This document shows positions 33,954 through 43,126 of a DNA stretch of 64,000 bases, one piece after another. Source of the stretch: Streptomyces sp. SAI-127 (GTDB lineage: Bacteria > Actinomycetota > Actinomycetes > Streptomycetales > Streptomycetaceae). Below the pieces are notes generated by a model. It saw only the letters and a list, made by a program, of their open reading frames with translations. It made no database searches and was not told the DNA's origin. The first letter of the stretch is position 1. Every line of letters starts with the position of its first letter. The DNA lies in contig NZ_JARXYJ010000001.1 in assembly GCF_029894425.1 (NCBI RefSeq), positions 1,240,001 to 1,304,000 of the forward strand, written 5' to 3'. Position numbers and translations under genes: made by a program.

Positions 33954-36722
33954 TTGATCCGTGCCCGGCGAATATGTGTGACCGCCGTGGCGGTGCTGGC
34001 GGCCCTGGCGGGCTCGCCCGGACTGGCACAGGCTGAACAGCCGCCCGACTCGAGGCTGTTGAGCGCGACGGACGACAACTCACTTCCGCCCGGGTGGCGG
34101 ATCGACGGGGAGAGCGGGGCGCGTGAGCTGGTCTGGCGTGCGCCGAAGACCGTGCCCATGGGGGATGCGCGGGTCGAGTTCCGTACCGGGGACCGGCTGC
34201 TCGGGGTGCCGAAGCCGGCGAGGGACGGGCGGACCTTCCGCCTGGCCCTCGACGAGGCGCGGCCCACGCAGCTGTCGGATCTTCAAGTGACGGCTGCGGG
34301 ACGCCGGTTGGACGCGGCGGCCGAGGACACGCACAAGTCCCGCTCGCGCGGGGCACGGGTGCCCGCGCAGGCTCCGGCGAACGACGTCGATCCGGGCAGA
34401 CCCGGCTCGTACCGCACCGTCACCGGTGAGTACGACCTCGACCCCGTGCGCCTTCCGGGGTTCGCCACCCCGGTCGAGATGCGCGCCCAGGTGGTGGCAC
34501 CGAAGGCCGCCACCGGCAGCCGGCCGCTCGCGCTGTTCCTGCACGGCCGCCACAGCACCTGCTACAAGCCGGGCACCGAGGACGACATCACCGGCGACTG
34601 GCCCTGCGCGGACGGCTACAAGCCGATCCCCAGCGACAAGGGCTACCTGGCCGACCAGCAACTGCTGGCCTCCCAGGGCTATGTGACGGTGTCGATCTCG
34701 GCGAACGGCATCAACGCCCAGGACTGGCAGGCCGAGGACGCCGGCGCGCAGGCGCGTTCCTCGCTGGTACGGCAGCACCTCGCCCGCTGGGCCGACTGGA
34801 CCGCTCACCGCTCCACCGCCCCGGCCGTGGTGCGCGAGGCCGCGAAGGCCGACCTCTCCCGGGTCCTGCTCGTGGGCCACTCGCGCGGCGGCGAGGGCGT
34901 CAACCGGGCCGCCATGGACAGCCTCTACCCGCCGCCCGCCGCCGAGGACGGCTACAAGGGCCCGGTGCGCTGGAAGGTGCGCGGGACCGTGCTCGTCGGA
35001 CCGACGATCTTCGGCCAGAATCCGGTCGCCGACGTGCCGAACGTGACGCTCCTGCCCGGCTGCGACGGCGATGTGTCGGACCTCCAGGGCGAGGACTTCG
35101 TCGACGGGACCCGCGGGGTCAGCCGGGGCACCGCGCTGCACAGCGCGGTCTACATCGTCGGCGCCAACCACAACTACTTCAACAGCGAGTGGACCCCGGG
35201 TGAGGCCGAGGCGCCGGCCTCGGACGACTTCTGGGACGACCCCGAGCAGCCGGACCCGGTGTGCTCCCCGGGTGCCGCGACCCGGCTGACCGCCGCCCAG
35301 CAGCACAAGGCGGGCTCCACGTACATCGCCGCCGCGGCCCGGCTCTTCCTCGCCGGGGACGACCGGGTACGTCCGCTGCTCGACGGTTCCGGCAAGCGGG
35401 CCCCGTCCGCCGACCCGGCCCGGGTGCTGACCCACGCGGTCGGCGGCCGCCGCAGCGGTGGTTTCCTGCCGGACGGCGGGGCGAAGGTGACCGGCGCCCG
35501 GCTTTGTTCGGCGATCGACCCCGACCCGGCTGTGGCCTGTCTGGACCCGGAGACCCCCGGCTCGTCACCGCACTTCGCGTGGTGGGAGACGGCACAGGAG
35601 ACCGGCCGCAGCGCGGTGGACCTGAAGTGGTCCGCGCCGGGTACGGCCGCGCGTATCACTCCGGCCAAGCCGCTCTCCCTCCATGGCTCCCAGAAGCTCG
35701 CCCTGCGGGTCTTCGTACCGCCGAACACCACCGGCACCAAGTTCGACGTGGCCGTCACCGACGCCTCCGACCGTCGGGTGACGCTGGGCTCGGTCCAGGT
35801 GGACGGGCTCCCGGGCTCCGAGAACACCGCCTCCTACTGGGCTCGGGAGCTGCGCGTACCGCTGACGGCGGCGAGCCGGGCCGGGATCGACCTCCGACAC
35901 GTCAAGTCCCTTGAGCTGACGCCCCGTTCGCCGTCCGGGCGGGCCTGGCTGATGGACGCCTGGGGCTGGGCGCCCGGCACTCCCGCGGTGAAGGCGGCCG
36001 CACTGCCGCGCGTCGACGTGGGCCGCACGATCGTCAAGGAGGGCGACTCGGGCACCCGCACCTACCGGATCCCGGTCGAGATCTCCGGGCACGGCAGCGG
36101 GCAGGTCCGCGTGTACGTCATCGACCCGGACAGCGGCCGGACCGAGAACCGCCTCGTGACCGTACGGCCCGGCAGCGACACGATCGACGTGCCGGTCCAG
36201 GTGAAGGGCGACACGGTCTACGGCGACGACGTGGACCACGACATCGCCGTCAAGGCCGTCCGGGGCGCCGTCGTCGGCAAGCACCGGGGTGGGCTGACCG
36301 TCGAGAACGACGACCCCGAGCCGGTGATCACTCTGTCGCCGGTCGCGGACCGGGTGACCGAGGGAGAGACGCTGACCTGGCGGTTGTCCGTGGACGCGCC
36401 CACGGCGGTGGACATCTGGACGCCGGTGCGGGTGCTTCCGGTCACCGAGGGCGCCGAGCTGTCCACCAAGGACGTGGACCCGCAGTGGCTCGAGGACTGG
36501 TCCGGTGACGTGCCCGACCCGGAGCGGCCGCTGTCCGACGCGAACCTTTGGGTGTGGATGAACATACCGCCCGGCAGCACCAGCGTGGACTTCGTCGTGC
36601 CGACCGTCCAGGACCAGGTGGCCGAGCCGACCGAGTCGATGCGTCTCGTCCAGACCGACAGAAACGCCGAGCCGCTGCCCGACAAGCCGGTGCTGACGGG
36701 GACGGTGCTCGAGCGGCCGTGA
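33954..36722 (+). CDS. secreted alpha/beta hydrolase with C-terminal Calx-beta-like repeats
   Basis: A 922-residue exported protein. The signal peptide runs to about residue 26 (CVTAVAVLAALAG, then AQA). About residues 150-470 form an alpha/beta hydrolase: oxyanion segment LALFLHGRHSTCY, nucleophile elbow GHSRGGEG, and a His in GANHNYFNS. About 500-680 is a beta-sandwich, and 680-920 hold two Calx-beta-like repeats (RTIVKEGDSGTRTYRIPVEI and DRVTEGETLTWRLSVDAP). The start is TTG at 33954, six bases after GAGGAGA; no ATG or GTG fits. It may be a cell-surface esterase or lipase; the substrate is unknown. A strong hairpin follows. Confidence 0.75.
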   Translation: MIRARRICVTAVAVLAALAGSPGLAQAEQPPDSRLLSATDDNSLPPGWRIDGESGARELVWRAPKTVPMGDARVEFRTGDRLLGVPKPARDGRTFRLALDEARPTQLSDLQVTAAGRRLDAAAEDTHKSRSRGARVPAQAPANDVDPGRPGSYRTVTGEYDLDPVRLPGFATPVEMRAQVVAPKAATGSRPLALFLHGRHSTCYKPGTEDDITGDWPCADGYKPIPSDKGYLADQQLLASQGYVTVSISANGINAQDWQAEDAGAQARSSLVRQHLARWADWTAHRSTAPAVVREAAKADLSRVLLVGHSRGGEGVNRAAMDSLYPPPAAEDGYKGPVRWKVRGTVLVGPTIFGQNPVADVPNVTLLPGCDGDVSDLQGEDFVDGTRGVSRGTALHSAVYIVGANHNYFNSEWTPGEAEAPASDDFWDDPEQPDPVCSPGAATRLTAAQQHKAGSTYIAAAARLFLAGDDRVRPLLDGSGKRAPSADPARVLTHAVGGRRSGGFLPDGGAKVTGARLCSAIDPDPAVACLDPETPGSSPHFAWWETAQETGRSAVDLKWSAPGTAARITPAKPLSLHGSQKLALRVFVPPNTTGTKFDVAVTDASDRRVTLGSVQVDGLPGSENTASYWARELRVPLTAASRAGIDLRHVKSLELTPRSPSGRAWLMDAWGWAPGTPAVKAAALPRVDVGRTIVKEGDSGTRTYRIPVEISGHGSGQVRVYVIDPDSGRTENRLVTVRPGSDTIDVPVQVKGDTVYGDDVDHDIAVKAVRGAVVGKHRGGLTVENDDPEPVITLSPVADRVTEGETLTWRLSVDAPTAVDIWTPVRVLPVTEGAELSTKDVDPQWLEDWSGDVPDPERPLSDANLWVWMNIPPGSTSVDFVVPTVQDQVAEPTESMRLVQTDRNAEPLPDKPVLTGTVLERP

Positions 36723-36785
36723 GCAACCGGTCGTACGACGGGCCGTGAGCCCGATCCCGTACGACACTGCACGATGACCCTTTGT

Positions 36786-36812
36786 GCGGGGCCCGGTCCG
36801 ACCGGGCCCCGC
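36786..36812. terminator. strong hairpin terminator
   Basis: Perfect 12-base arms GCGGGGCCCGGT (36786-36797) and ACCGGGCCCCGC (36801-36812) with a three-base loop lie between the convergent hydrolase and PPOX genes. On the minus strand it is followed by ACAAA, on the plus strand by CTCGTC. Confidence 0.8.
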
Positions 36813-36815
36813 TCG

Positions 36816-37196
36816 TCACAGGGTGACGCGGATCCCGACCGTCCCGTCCACTCCGCGGCGCAGCCTGCTGCCGAAGAGCGAGAGCCGGCCGACGATGCCG
36901 TACTTCCGGGCCAACAACTGCCGGTAGCGGGCGGTGGTCGCCGCGTCGCAGATCTCCGCCGTGGCCGGGATCTGGTCGCCGGTCGGGTTGCCGCGCAGGT
37001 CGCAGGGGCCGACGAGGACGTCCGCGCGGGCCCGGATCCGCTTCACCTTCCAGGCGTCCGCGGCCGACCACACGCCGAGTGTGTCCCCGTCGCGGACCAC
37101 CCACACGGGCGTGGCGACCGGGGTGCCGTTCTTGCGAAAGCTGGTGAGCAGCAGATACTTGCCCGCGCCGAGCCGCTCCAGCTGCGTGTCGTCCAT
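36816..37196 (-). CDS. PPOX-class F420-dependent oxidoreductase-like protein
   Basis: A 126-residue split-beta-barrel flavin/F420-binding protein. The family start is LGAGKYLLLTSFRKNGTPVA, followed by PVWVVRDGDTLGVWSAADAW and the KVKRIRARADVLVGPCDLRG stretch that contacts the cofactor phosphate; ARKYGI near the end is also usual. It would reduce an unknown substrate with F420H2. The length is normal and the gene appears intact. Convergent with the hydrolase gene. Confidence 0.85.
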   Translation of the reverse strand: MDDTQLERLGAGKYLLLTSFRKNGTPVATPVWVVRDGDTLGVWSAADAWKVKRIRARADVLVGPCDLRGNPTGDQIPATAEICDAATTARYRQLLARKYGIVGRLSLFGSRLRRGVDGTVGIRVTL

Positions 37197-37358
37197 GACG
37201 GAAGTCTAGGCAGACGCGATCGACCTGTGCAGATGCGGTACGTGATGCTGGTCGTGGAGCACCCGCAACGCGGCGGCGATCCCCATGCCCACGTCCTTGC
37301 TGTTCAGCCAACCGTTAACCGGTGGCATCGACAGCCGCCCGTCCCTACTGTCCGGATC

Positions 37359-38159
37359 ATGGATGACACCGATGCCCCGCCGCGGCTGACCCGACTCACC
37401 TTCCATGGCCCCCTCTCCGAGGACCGGGCCGCCGGACTGATCCGTCAGCTCACCGACGGAGTCAGCCCGACCGCCCCATCCACGGTGCTCGATATAGGTT
37501 GTGGCTGGGGAGAGTTCATGCTCCGTCTCCTCGAGGCCATGCCCGGCGCGACCGGCGTCGGCGTCGACCTCAATGAGGACGACCTCGCCCGCGGACGCGC
37601 CAACGCCGAGATACGGGGGCTGGCCGAGCGCGTCGACTTCGTCCGTGAGTCCGCTGTCGACACCGCCCGAGGCCCCGCCGACATCGTTCTGTGCTTCAGC
37701 GCCAGCCACGCTCTCAGTGACGCCCAGCCACCGGAGCACACCACCGCTGCACTGCACGCCCTTCGCCGCCTGGTGAAGCCCGGCGGCCGTGTCCTTCTCG
37801 GCGAGGGCTTCTGGCAGCGTCCACCTGCTCCGAGCGAGTTGTCGGCCATGTGGCCGGAAGCCTCAGCCTCCGAGTTCCACAACCTCTGCGGCCTCGTCGA
37901 CCTGGCCATCGCCGCGGGCTTTCGCCCTGCCTGGATCGAGTCTGCAAACCCTGACGAATGGGATCACTTCGAGTCCGCCTATCAGTCCGACGTCGAGGAA
38001 TGGCTCGCCGCCCATCCCGACCACACCCTGGCGAAGGAGACCCGCGACCGTGTGGATCGCCATCGCAGTATGTGGCTCAGGGGTTATCGCGGCGTCATGG
38101 GCCTGGCCTATTTGACCCTCGTTCCCGTGAAACAAGGAGCCGCTTCAAGCTCCGCTTGA
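37359..38159 (+). CDS. SAM-dependent methyltransferase
   Basis: A 266-residue class I methyltransferase. Motif I is VLDIGCGWGEFMLRLLEAMP (residues 43-62), the acidic ribose-binding residue lies in GVGVDLNEDDL, motif III in DIVLCFSASHALSD and motif IV in VKPGGRVLLGEGFW. Its substrate is unknown. ATG at 37359 has no good ribosome-binding site; TACTGT eight bases upstream could be a -10 box for a leaderless mRNA. The gene lies next to a decayed IS630 transposase and a shared 19-base repeat, so it may have been acquired; its codon use is slightly less GC-biased than that of its neighbours by eye. Confidence 0.85.
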   Translation: MDDTDAPPRLTRLTFHGPLSEDRAAGLIRQLTDGVSPTAPSTVLDIGCGWGEFMLRLLEAMPGATGVGVDLNEDDLARGRANAEIRGLAERVDFVRESAVDTARGPADIVLCFSASHALSDAQPPEHTTAALHALRRLVKPGGRVLLGEGFWQRPPAPSELSAMWPEASASEFHNLCGLVDLAIAAGFRPAWIESANPDEWDHFESAYQSDVEEWLAAHPDHTLAKETRDRVDRHRSMWLRGYRGVMGLAYLTLVPVKQGAASSSA

Positions 38160-38179
38160 CCAGCGACCAGACGCCGCCG

Positions 38180-38860
38180 TCTTGGGGATGAGATCTGGTG
38201 TGTACACAGGTTGTTCCACATCATCACGATCGACCCGCCGAACTGGAGGTACGCCTGGACGGTCAGATCCCGGTAGTCCTGCCAGCCCAACCCCGAGCCC
38301 CGGCCGTCAACCCGCACCACTGGGGTGCGGCCTACCCGGCCCCAGGTCCCTGGCCCGCGGGGCCTCATCGACTGACCGGCTTCGTCCTCAGAGACCATCC
38401 AGGCACCGCGGGCCGCCGCTGTGTTTTTACCCGCGGCCGCATGTCCTTCTTCCTCAGCTCTACCGCCGCGTCAGCACGAGCGATCGCACGGCGGGCCGGT
38501 TGCTGCCAGGACCAGCCGTGGCCCCGCAGCAGCGCCCACGTACCCGTCCTCCCAGCCGTGAGACAGTGGGCCGCGTACCAACTCCCTTTCCAACCGTGCC
38601 ACCTGAGCCGCGGGCAACCTCGGGCGGCCCGGCGATCCCCTCGAAGCCATGCCTGCTGCAAAGCCTTCGCGCCACGGATCGCTCCGACACCCGCAACGCG
38701 GCGGCGACGCCCCGGTTCGTCTCCCCGGCATCGAAACGGGCCACGGCTTCCAGCCTGATCCTTCCCGAGCCGCTCTCTCGGCGTCGGTCAAACCGCCGCC
38801 CTGCGGTTCCTCACTGATTCCTGGACAGTCCGCAGCATCTGCTCCGGCACAGCCTGATAG
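38180..38860 (-). pseudogene. decayed IS630-type transposase
   Basis: Pieces of one IS630-family transposase follow in order on the minus strand but in different frames. The order is GGGLTDAERAARE, then the helix-turn-helix ARFDAGETNRGVAAALRVSE, SPGRPRLPAAQVARLERELV, HGWSWQQPARRAIARADAA and finally the DDE-domain part GWQDYRDLTVQAYLQFGGS with VMMWNNL. At least three frame changes and an internal loss break it, so it cannot make transposase. The ends and inverted repeats of the element could not be located. This accounts for most of the 749-base gap between the methyltransferase gene and the next gene. Confidence 0.75.
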
Positions 38861-38908
38861 CCTGCGATCTTCGCCGGTCACCCGGACGGAGTCCCCCGGC
38901 GGGTCGCC

Positions 38909-39641
38909 ATGTCACACCACCAGCAGCTGATGACAGCCCTCGATGCACTGGACCGCGCCTTCGCCTCTGAAGAGCCGTTCCCCGTCGGGGGTTGCACGTA
39001 CTGCTACGGCGAGGAGGGACTCGCCCAACTCTCCAGGCCGCTGCACCTCATACCCGACGACATGGTGTCCGCGGCAGCCGGAGAGGTGCCCAGCCACTGG
39101 GACGACTTCCCGCGTCTCTACCGCCGTCTCGTCCCGCGCATCATCCGCCCCCTTGTCGCCGGTCAGTTCCACGTCTCCGAGGAGCTGATCGCGAGCCGCC
39201 TGGTCGAGGCGGGCTGGAGCACCTGGGACGCGCCCCTGGCCGACGCACTTCGCAACGTCTGGACCGCATGGTGGCAGGCCACCTTGCACACCCACCCCAG
39301 CCCGGTGTTCATCAGGGACACCCTCGGCCTCATCACCGTCGCCACCGACAGCCTGCGCCCCTGGCTGGACATATGGACCGCCACCCGGACCCCGGCCGCC
39401 GACGCACATTTGGCGGACCTGATGGTCGACGTGCTGTTCGAGTACGAGATCACCGACCTGAGCCTGGGGTTCTACAGCGAGTACCACGCCCACCGCGGAG
39501 CTGGTGGAGTGGCTCCTCACCGATGTGCGCGACCGTGTCACCGACTCCCGTCTCGACGACCCGGACTTCATTCACCACCTCCAGCAGCTGATCAGCGCTC
39601 CAACTGACGCCTCAAACGACGCGGTTCACAAGGAGCACTGA
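38909..39641 (+). pseudogene. conserved hypothetical gene with a single-base frameshift
   Basis: From ATG 38909 the frame encodes a plausible soluble protein (CTYCYGEEGLAQLSRPLHLI, LFEYEITDLSLGFYSEY) up to about 39490. From there the original frame gives an arginine/proline-rich nonsense tail. The +1-shifted frame continues naturally as TAELVEWLLTDVRDRVTDSR and ends at TGA 39639-39641. A terminator hairpin follows directly after that restored stop. The break lies within about 39485-39495 and is either a real mutation or a sequencing error. The repaired protein would have about 244 residues. No family recognised; the N-terminal cysteines are notable. Confidence 0.65.
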
Positions 39642-39642
39642 G

Positions 39643-39661
39643 CGCCCCGGCGGAGGGGGCG
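39643..39661 (+). terminator. hairpin after the frameshifted gene
   Basis: CGCCCC (39643-39648) and GGGGCG (39656-39661) form a stem directly behind the TGA at 39639-39641. Its position supports that stop as the true end of the frameshifted gene. The rest of the 274-base gap to the protease gene shows nothing clear. Confidence 0.55.
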
Positions 39662-39915
39662 TTCGAGGTGTTCGTCGTCGGTGAAGGCGGTACAAGTTCA
39701 GCAGCATCGCCGGCCGAGCCAGGCCCCGGATGCGCGGGAATGCGGCCAACACAGGCCTGAGCGCGGCTGGTTGAGACACCTCAGGAGGATCCCGCGACAC
39801 AGGATCACGGGCTGTCGTGAACGCGCCCGGCCCCTGCCACGTATGCAAGGAGGGCACTCAACGACCGGAGGGCCCTGCGGTGCAGACACCGCTTTTTCGG
39901 GTTCGGGAGCCATGC

Positions 39916-41286
39916 ATGAGGCACGCACGACGACGGGTCGTCCGGCGAGTGACACGGCTGGCGGCAGTCGGCGGACTCCTCCTGGGAGGTGCGATGGTCA
40001 CGCGCGCCGTCGCGAGCGAGACTCCCCCCATCACCGCCGTGCCGCACACCTACGCCATGGAGGCCGGGCAGACGGGGGCGGATCTGGTGTCACGGCTCGG
40101 CTCCTCCCGTACGGCCGGCACCTGGATCGGCACCGACGGCAAGCCGGTCGTCGCGGTCACCGACGAGCAGGCGGCCGCCGAGGTGCGCGAGGCGGGCGCC
40201 AGGGCGAAGGTCGTCGGACACAGCATGGACGAGCTCAAGTCGGCGACGAAGACGCTGCGTTCCGCGCCCCGGGTCGCAGGGACCGCCTGGTCCATGGACT
40301 ACCGGACCAACGAGGTGGTGGTGCGGGGGGACAGCACGGTCTCGGCGTCCGACTGGTCCGACATGACCAGGGTCGCGGACGGTATCGGCGGCTTCGTCCG
40401 CATGGAGCGCACCGCGGGCACCTTCGCTCCCCGCCTGAACGGGGCGCAGCCGATCCTGTCGACCGGCGGACGCTGTTCGGCGGGCTTCAACGTGACGAAC
40501 GGGCAGAGCGACTTCATCCTCACGGCCGGGCACTGCGGTCCCGCCGGTTCGATCTGGTTCGCCGACACCGGGGGCAACAACCAGCTCGGCAAGACGGTCA
40601 CCCAGAGCTTCCCGGGCAACGACTTCTCGCTGGTGCAGTACGCCGACGGGAAGGCGGGCGACGGAGCCGGTGTCGTGTTCATCGGCAACGGCAAGGGCGT
40701 GCAGATCACCGGCGCGGGCGATCCGTCCATCGGGCAGCGGGTGTTCCGCAGCGGCAGCACGAGCGGGCTGCGCGACGGTCAGGTGACGGCCGTCAACGCG
40801 ACGGTGAACTACCCGGAGGGCACGGTCACCGGCCTGATCGAGACGAACGTGTGCGCCGAGCCCGGGGACAGCGGCGGTCCGATGTTCTCCGAGGGGATCG
40901 CGCTCGGCATCACCTCGGGCGGCAGCGGTGACTGCACCCAGGGCGGTACGACGTTCTTCCAGCCGGTGACGAAGGCGCTGACGGACCTCGGCATGCAGTT
41001 GATCGTGTCGAACCCGCCCGCCGCCTCCGGCGGGGCGTCTCCCTCTCCGTCGGCCACCTCGGCGCAGGGCTCGATCGCTCCCGGTGCCGCCTCGCCCGGT
41101 TCCTCGGCGGCGGTGGAGGGGGCACAGGGCACGCCCCTGCTGAGCCGGCTCACCGACACCCGGAACATCGGGCCCGGTCTGCTGGTCGTCGGGGGAAGTC
41201 TGATCGCGCTGGTGGCGACGCGGTACATCCGCTCGGAACAGGACCGCAGGGCGTATCAGCGGTACTACTCGGCGACTTGGGGGTGA
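39916..41286 (+). CDS. secreted S1-family (streptogrisin-like) serine protease with C-terminal anchor
   Basis: A 456-residue exported trypsin-fold protease. The signal peptide ends after AVASE near residue 34, a propeptide of roughly 130 residues follows, and the catalytic residues are His in TAGHC, Asp in GNDFSLVQY and Ser in GDSGGPMF. The mature domain is the Streptomyces streptogrisin/alpha-lytic type. A Ser/Pro/Ala linker leads to one membrane helix (GLLVVGGSLIALVA) and a basic tail, so the enzyme is probably membrane-tethered. ATG at 39916 is preceded by GGGAG at seven bases; an ATG-like start further upstream would add 33 non-signal residues. Confidence 0.9.
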   Translation: MRHARRRVVRRVTRLAAVGGLLLGGAMVTRAVASETPPITAVPHTYAMEAGQTGADLVSRLGSSRTAGTWIGTDGKPVVAVTDEQAAAEVREAGARAKVVGHSMDELKSATKTLRSAPRVAGTAWSMDYRTNEVVVRGDSTVSASDWSDMTRVADGIGGFVRMERTAGTFAPRLNGAQPILSTGGRCSAGFNVTNGQSDFILTAGHCGPAGSIWFADTGGNNQLGKTVTQSFPGNDFSLVQYADGKAGDGAGVVFIGNGKGVQITGAGDPSIGQRVFRSGSTSGLRDGQVTAVNATVNYPEGTVTGLIETNVCAEPGDSGGPMFSEGIALGITSGGSGDCTQGGTTFFQPVTKALTDLGMQLIVSNPPAASGGASPSPSATSAQGSIAPGAASPGSSAAVEGAQGTPLLSRLTDTRNIGPGLLVVGGSLIALVATRYIRSEQDRRAYQRYYSATWG

Positions 41287-41327
41287 GCCGCCGGGTTCTT
41301 CGTCCCGGGCCGAGCAGGACAGGTTGT

Positions 41328-41585
41328 TCATCCCAGACTCAGCAGGACCGTGGCGACCCCCGCCCCCGCGAGGCCCACCACCTGCTTCCGGCTCAGCCGC
41401 TCGTGCAGCAGGGCGAGTCCGAGGATCACGGGGAGGGCCGGATAGAGGGTGACGGCGGCGAAGTGGGCGCGGCGGGACAGCAGACCGCCGGTGGTGGGGG
41501 CACCTCCCGGTTCGAGCGAAGCCGAGAACTGGGGGACGACGATGCCGTATAAGACCGCTGAGGCCAGTGCGAGGAGAGGGCCCAT
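41328..41585 (-). pseudogene. remnant of a DMT (EamA) family transporter
   Basis: An 85-codon frame joins what looks like the first helix of an EamA transporter (LLALASAVLYGIVVPQFSAS) to its last two helices (TLYPALPVILGLALLHERLS, then VVGLAGAGVATVLLSLG). Intact members have about 280-300 residues with ten helices, so roughly 200 residues are missing from the middle. It should not function. It converges on the protease gene. Confidence 0.65.
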
Positions 41586-41639
41586 CCCGTCAGGGGTGCC
41601 CAGGGACGGGGCGGTGATGCCCCGCGTCGATCGTCGGGG

Positions 41640-41825
41640 TCAGGCCGCCCGGACCGGCTGCGGAGCGGCGGCGGCCCACTCCAGGACGAGCCGCTGGTAC
41701 TCCTCACGCTGCTCGCCGCTCAGTGTCCCGCCCGCCCGGCGCCACAGGGCCCGGATCTCCTCGTTGACCTCGTCGGCCGATCGATCGGTCACGGGTTCAA
41801 CAGTGGTGGACATGGTGTGAAGCAT
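41640..41825 (-). CDS. small conserved hypothetical protein
   Basis: A 61-residue soluble protein with a helical middle: DEVNEEIRALWRRAGGTLSG and EQREEYQRLVLEWAAA. ATG at 41825 follows GGAG at four bases; a second ATG four codons on is possible. No domain recognised. The amphipathic helix pair suggests a small protein-binding role, but this is only a guess. Confidence 0.55.
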   Translation of the reverse strand: MLHTMSTTVEPVTDRSADEVNEEIRALWRRAGGTLSGEQREEYQRLVLEWAAAAPQPVRAA

Positions 41826-41941
41826 ACGGCTCCGGAAGTGAAGGCGCCGTGAGTAATCACATCAGAAAAGGACATACCGGACCGTGTTGCTGATCACGTC
41901 CATCTGACCAAGGCGCGTGCTGTCAAGGGGCGTGACCCGGT

Positions 41942-43102
41942 TCACACTTCGGCCACACCCAGGACCAGCACCTGGATCGCCAGCACGGCGGCTCCGCGGG
42001 CCCAGTCGTGGAAGTCGGACACCCTGGTCTCCAGGTCGACCGGGGTGGCCAGGGGGTGGCGGTGGGCCCGGATCGTGTCCTCCACGGTCTTGCCCGCCAC
42101 GTCCATCAGACCTACGCCCTCTCCGGCGAGCATGATCTTCTGCGGCATGGCGAAGTTGGCGATCTGGGCGACCAGGACACCGAGGGCGCGCCCGGCCTCG
42201 TCGATGACGCGGGCGGGCACGGGGTCGCCGGCCGCAGCGAGGGCGAGGATCTCCTCGTAGGTGTGGTCGCGGCCGGTGGCGGCCTGCACCTGGTAGCGGA
42301 TGTTGGGGATGGCGAGCAGGGAGACGGCGCTGCCGCGGTTGCCGTCGGGCGTGAGGGGCCCGTTGGGGTCGATGATCCAGTGCCGCCCGAAGCCCCGGTC
42401 CTCCTCGGCGTAGGGGACGCGCCGGCCGCCGAGGACCAGGCCGTAGCCGATGCCGGCGCCGATGGTGAGGACGACGAAGCGGTCGAGGCCGCGGCCGGCG
42501 CCGAACCAGGTCTCGGCCTCGACGAGGGCGGCGACGTCGTTCTCGACGACCACCGGCAACCCCGTGCGCTCCTCGACGAGTTCACCGAGCGGGACGTCCC
42601 GCCAGTGCAGGAACGGGGACTCGCCGACCACGGCACGCTCCTGGACGAAGCCGCCGACCCCGATGCCGATGCCGGCGAGACCCGGGTACCCGCGGGCCAG
42701 TTCGACGGTCATCTCCGCGAGCAGATCGGCCACTTCGGCGGGGTCGTGACTGGCCAGGGGGCGGTCGTGGCGGGCGACGATCTCGCTCCTGAGGGTGGTG
42801 ACGACGCCGTAGACCATGTCCTCGGTGATCTTGAAGCCGATGAAGGACCGGGACTCGGCGACCACGTCGAGGGGCTGCGAGGGGCGCCCCTGGCGCACTT
42901 CGGCCGGGGCGCCCGCCTCCGGGACCTCGATCAGCAGGCCCGACTCGATGAGCGGTTTGGTCAGCCGGGTGAGGCTGCCCGCGGAGAGGTCGAGGCGGCG
43001 GGCGAGTTCGGTGCGCGACAGCGGGCCGTGGACGAGCACCTCGATCGCCACCGAGCGCTCGCCGGTGCTCAGGGGTAGCCAGCTGGCGGCAACTGCAGTC
43101 AT
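41942..43102 (-). CDS. ROK-family transcriptional regulator of the adjacent sugar operon
   Basis: A 386-residue ROK repressor. The winged helix-turn-helix lies at about residues 18-65 (LSRTELARRLDLSAGSLTRL); the sensor domain has IGIGVGGFVQERAVV, VENDVAALVEAETWFGAG and VVLTIGAGIGYGLVLGG. The zinc-binding cysteine cluster of ROK kinases is absent. ATG at 43102 follows GGGAG by ten bases. It is divergent from a sugar ABC operon 167 bases away; two matching operator-like 15-mers lie in the gap, so it probably represses that operon until an imported sugar binds. Confidence 0.9.
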   Translation of the reverse strand: MTAVAASWLPLSTGERSVAIEVLVHGPLSRTELARRLDLSAGSLTRLTKPLIESGLLIEVPEAGAPAEVRQGRPSQPLDVVAESRSFIGFKITEDMVYGVVTTLRSEIVARHDRPLASHDPAEVADLLAEMTVELARGYPGLAGIGIGVGGFVQERAVVGESPFLHWRDVPLGELVEERTGLPVVVENDVAALVEAETWFGAGRGLDRFVVLTIGAGIGYGLVLGGRRVPYAEEDRGFGRHWIIDPNGPLTPDGNRGSAVSLLAIPNIRYQVQAATGRDHTYEEILALAAAGDPVPARVIDEAGRALGVLVAQIANFAMPQKIMLAGEGVGLMDVAGKTVEDTIRAHRHPLATPVDLETRVSDFHDWARGAAVLAIQVLVLGVAEV

Positions 43103-43126
43103 GAAGGTCAGACTCCCACATGATTT

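Noticed and set aside
36218..36772. Minus-strand frame over the hydrolase C-terminus
   Set aside because: Serine/threonine-rich mirror of the Calx-beta repeats without start signal.
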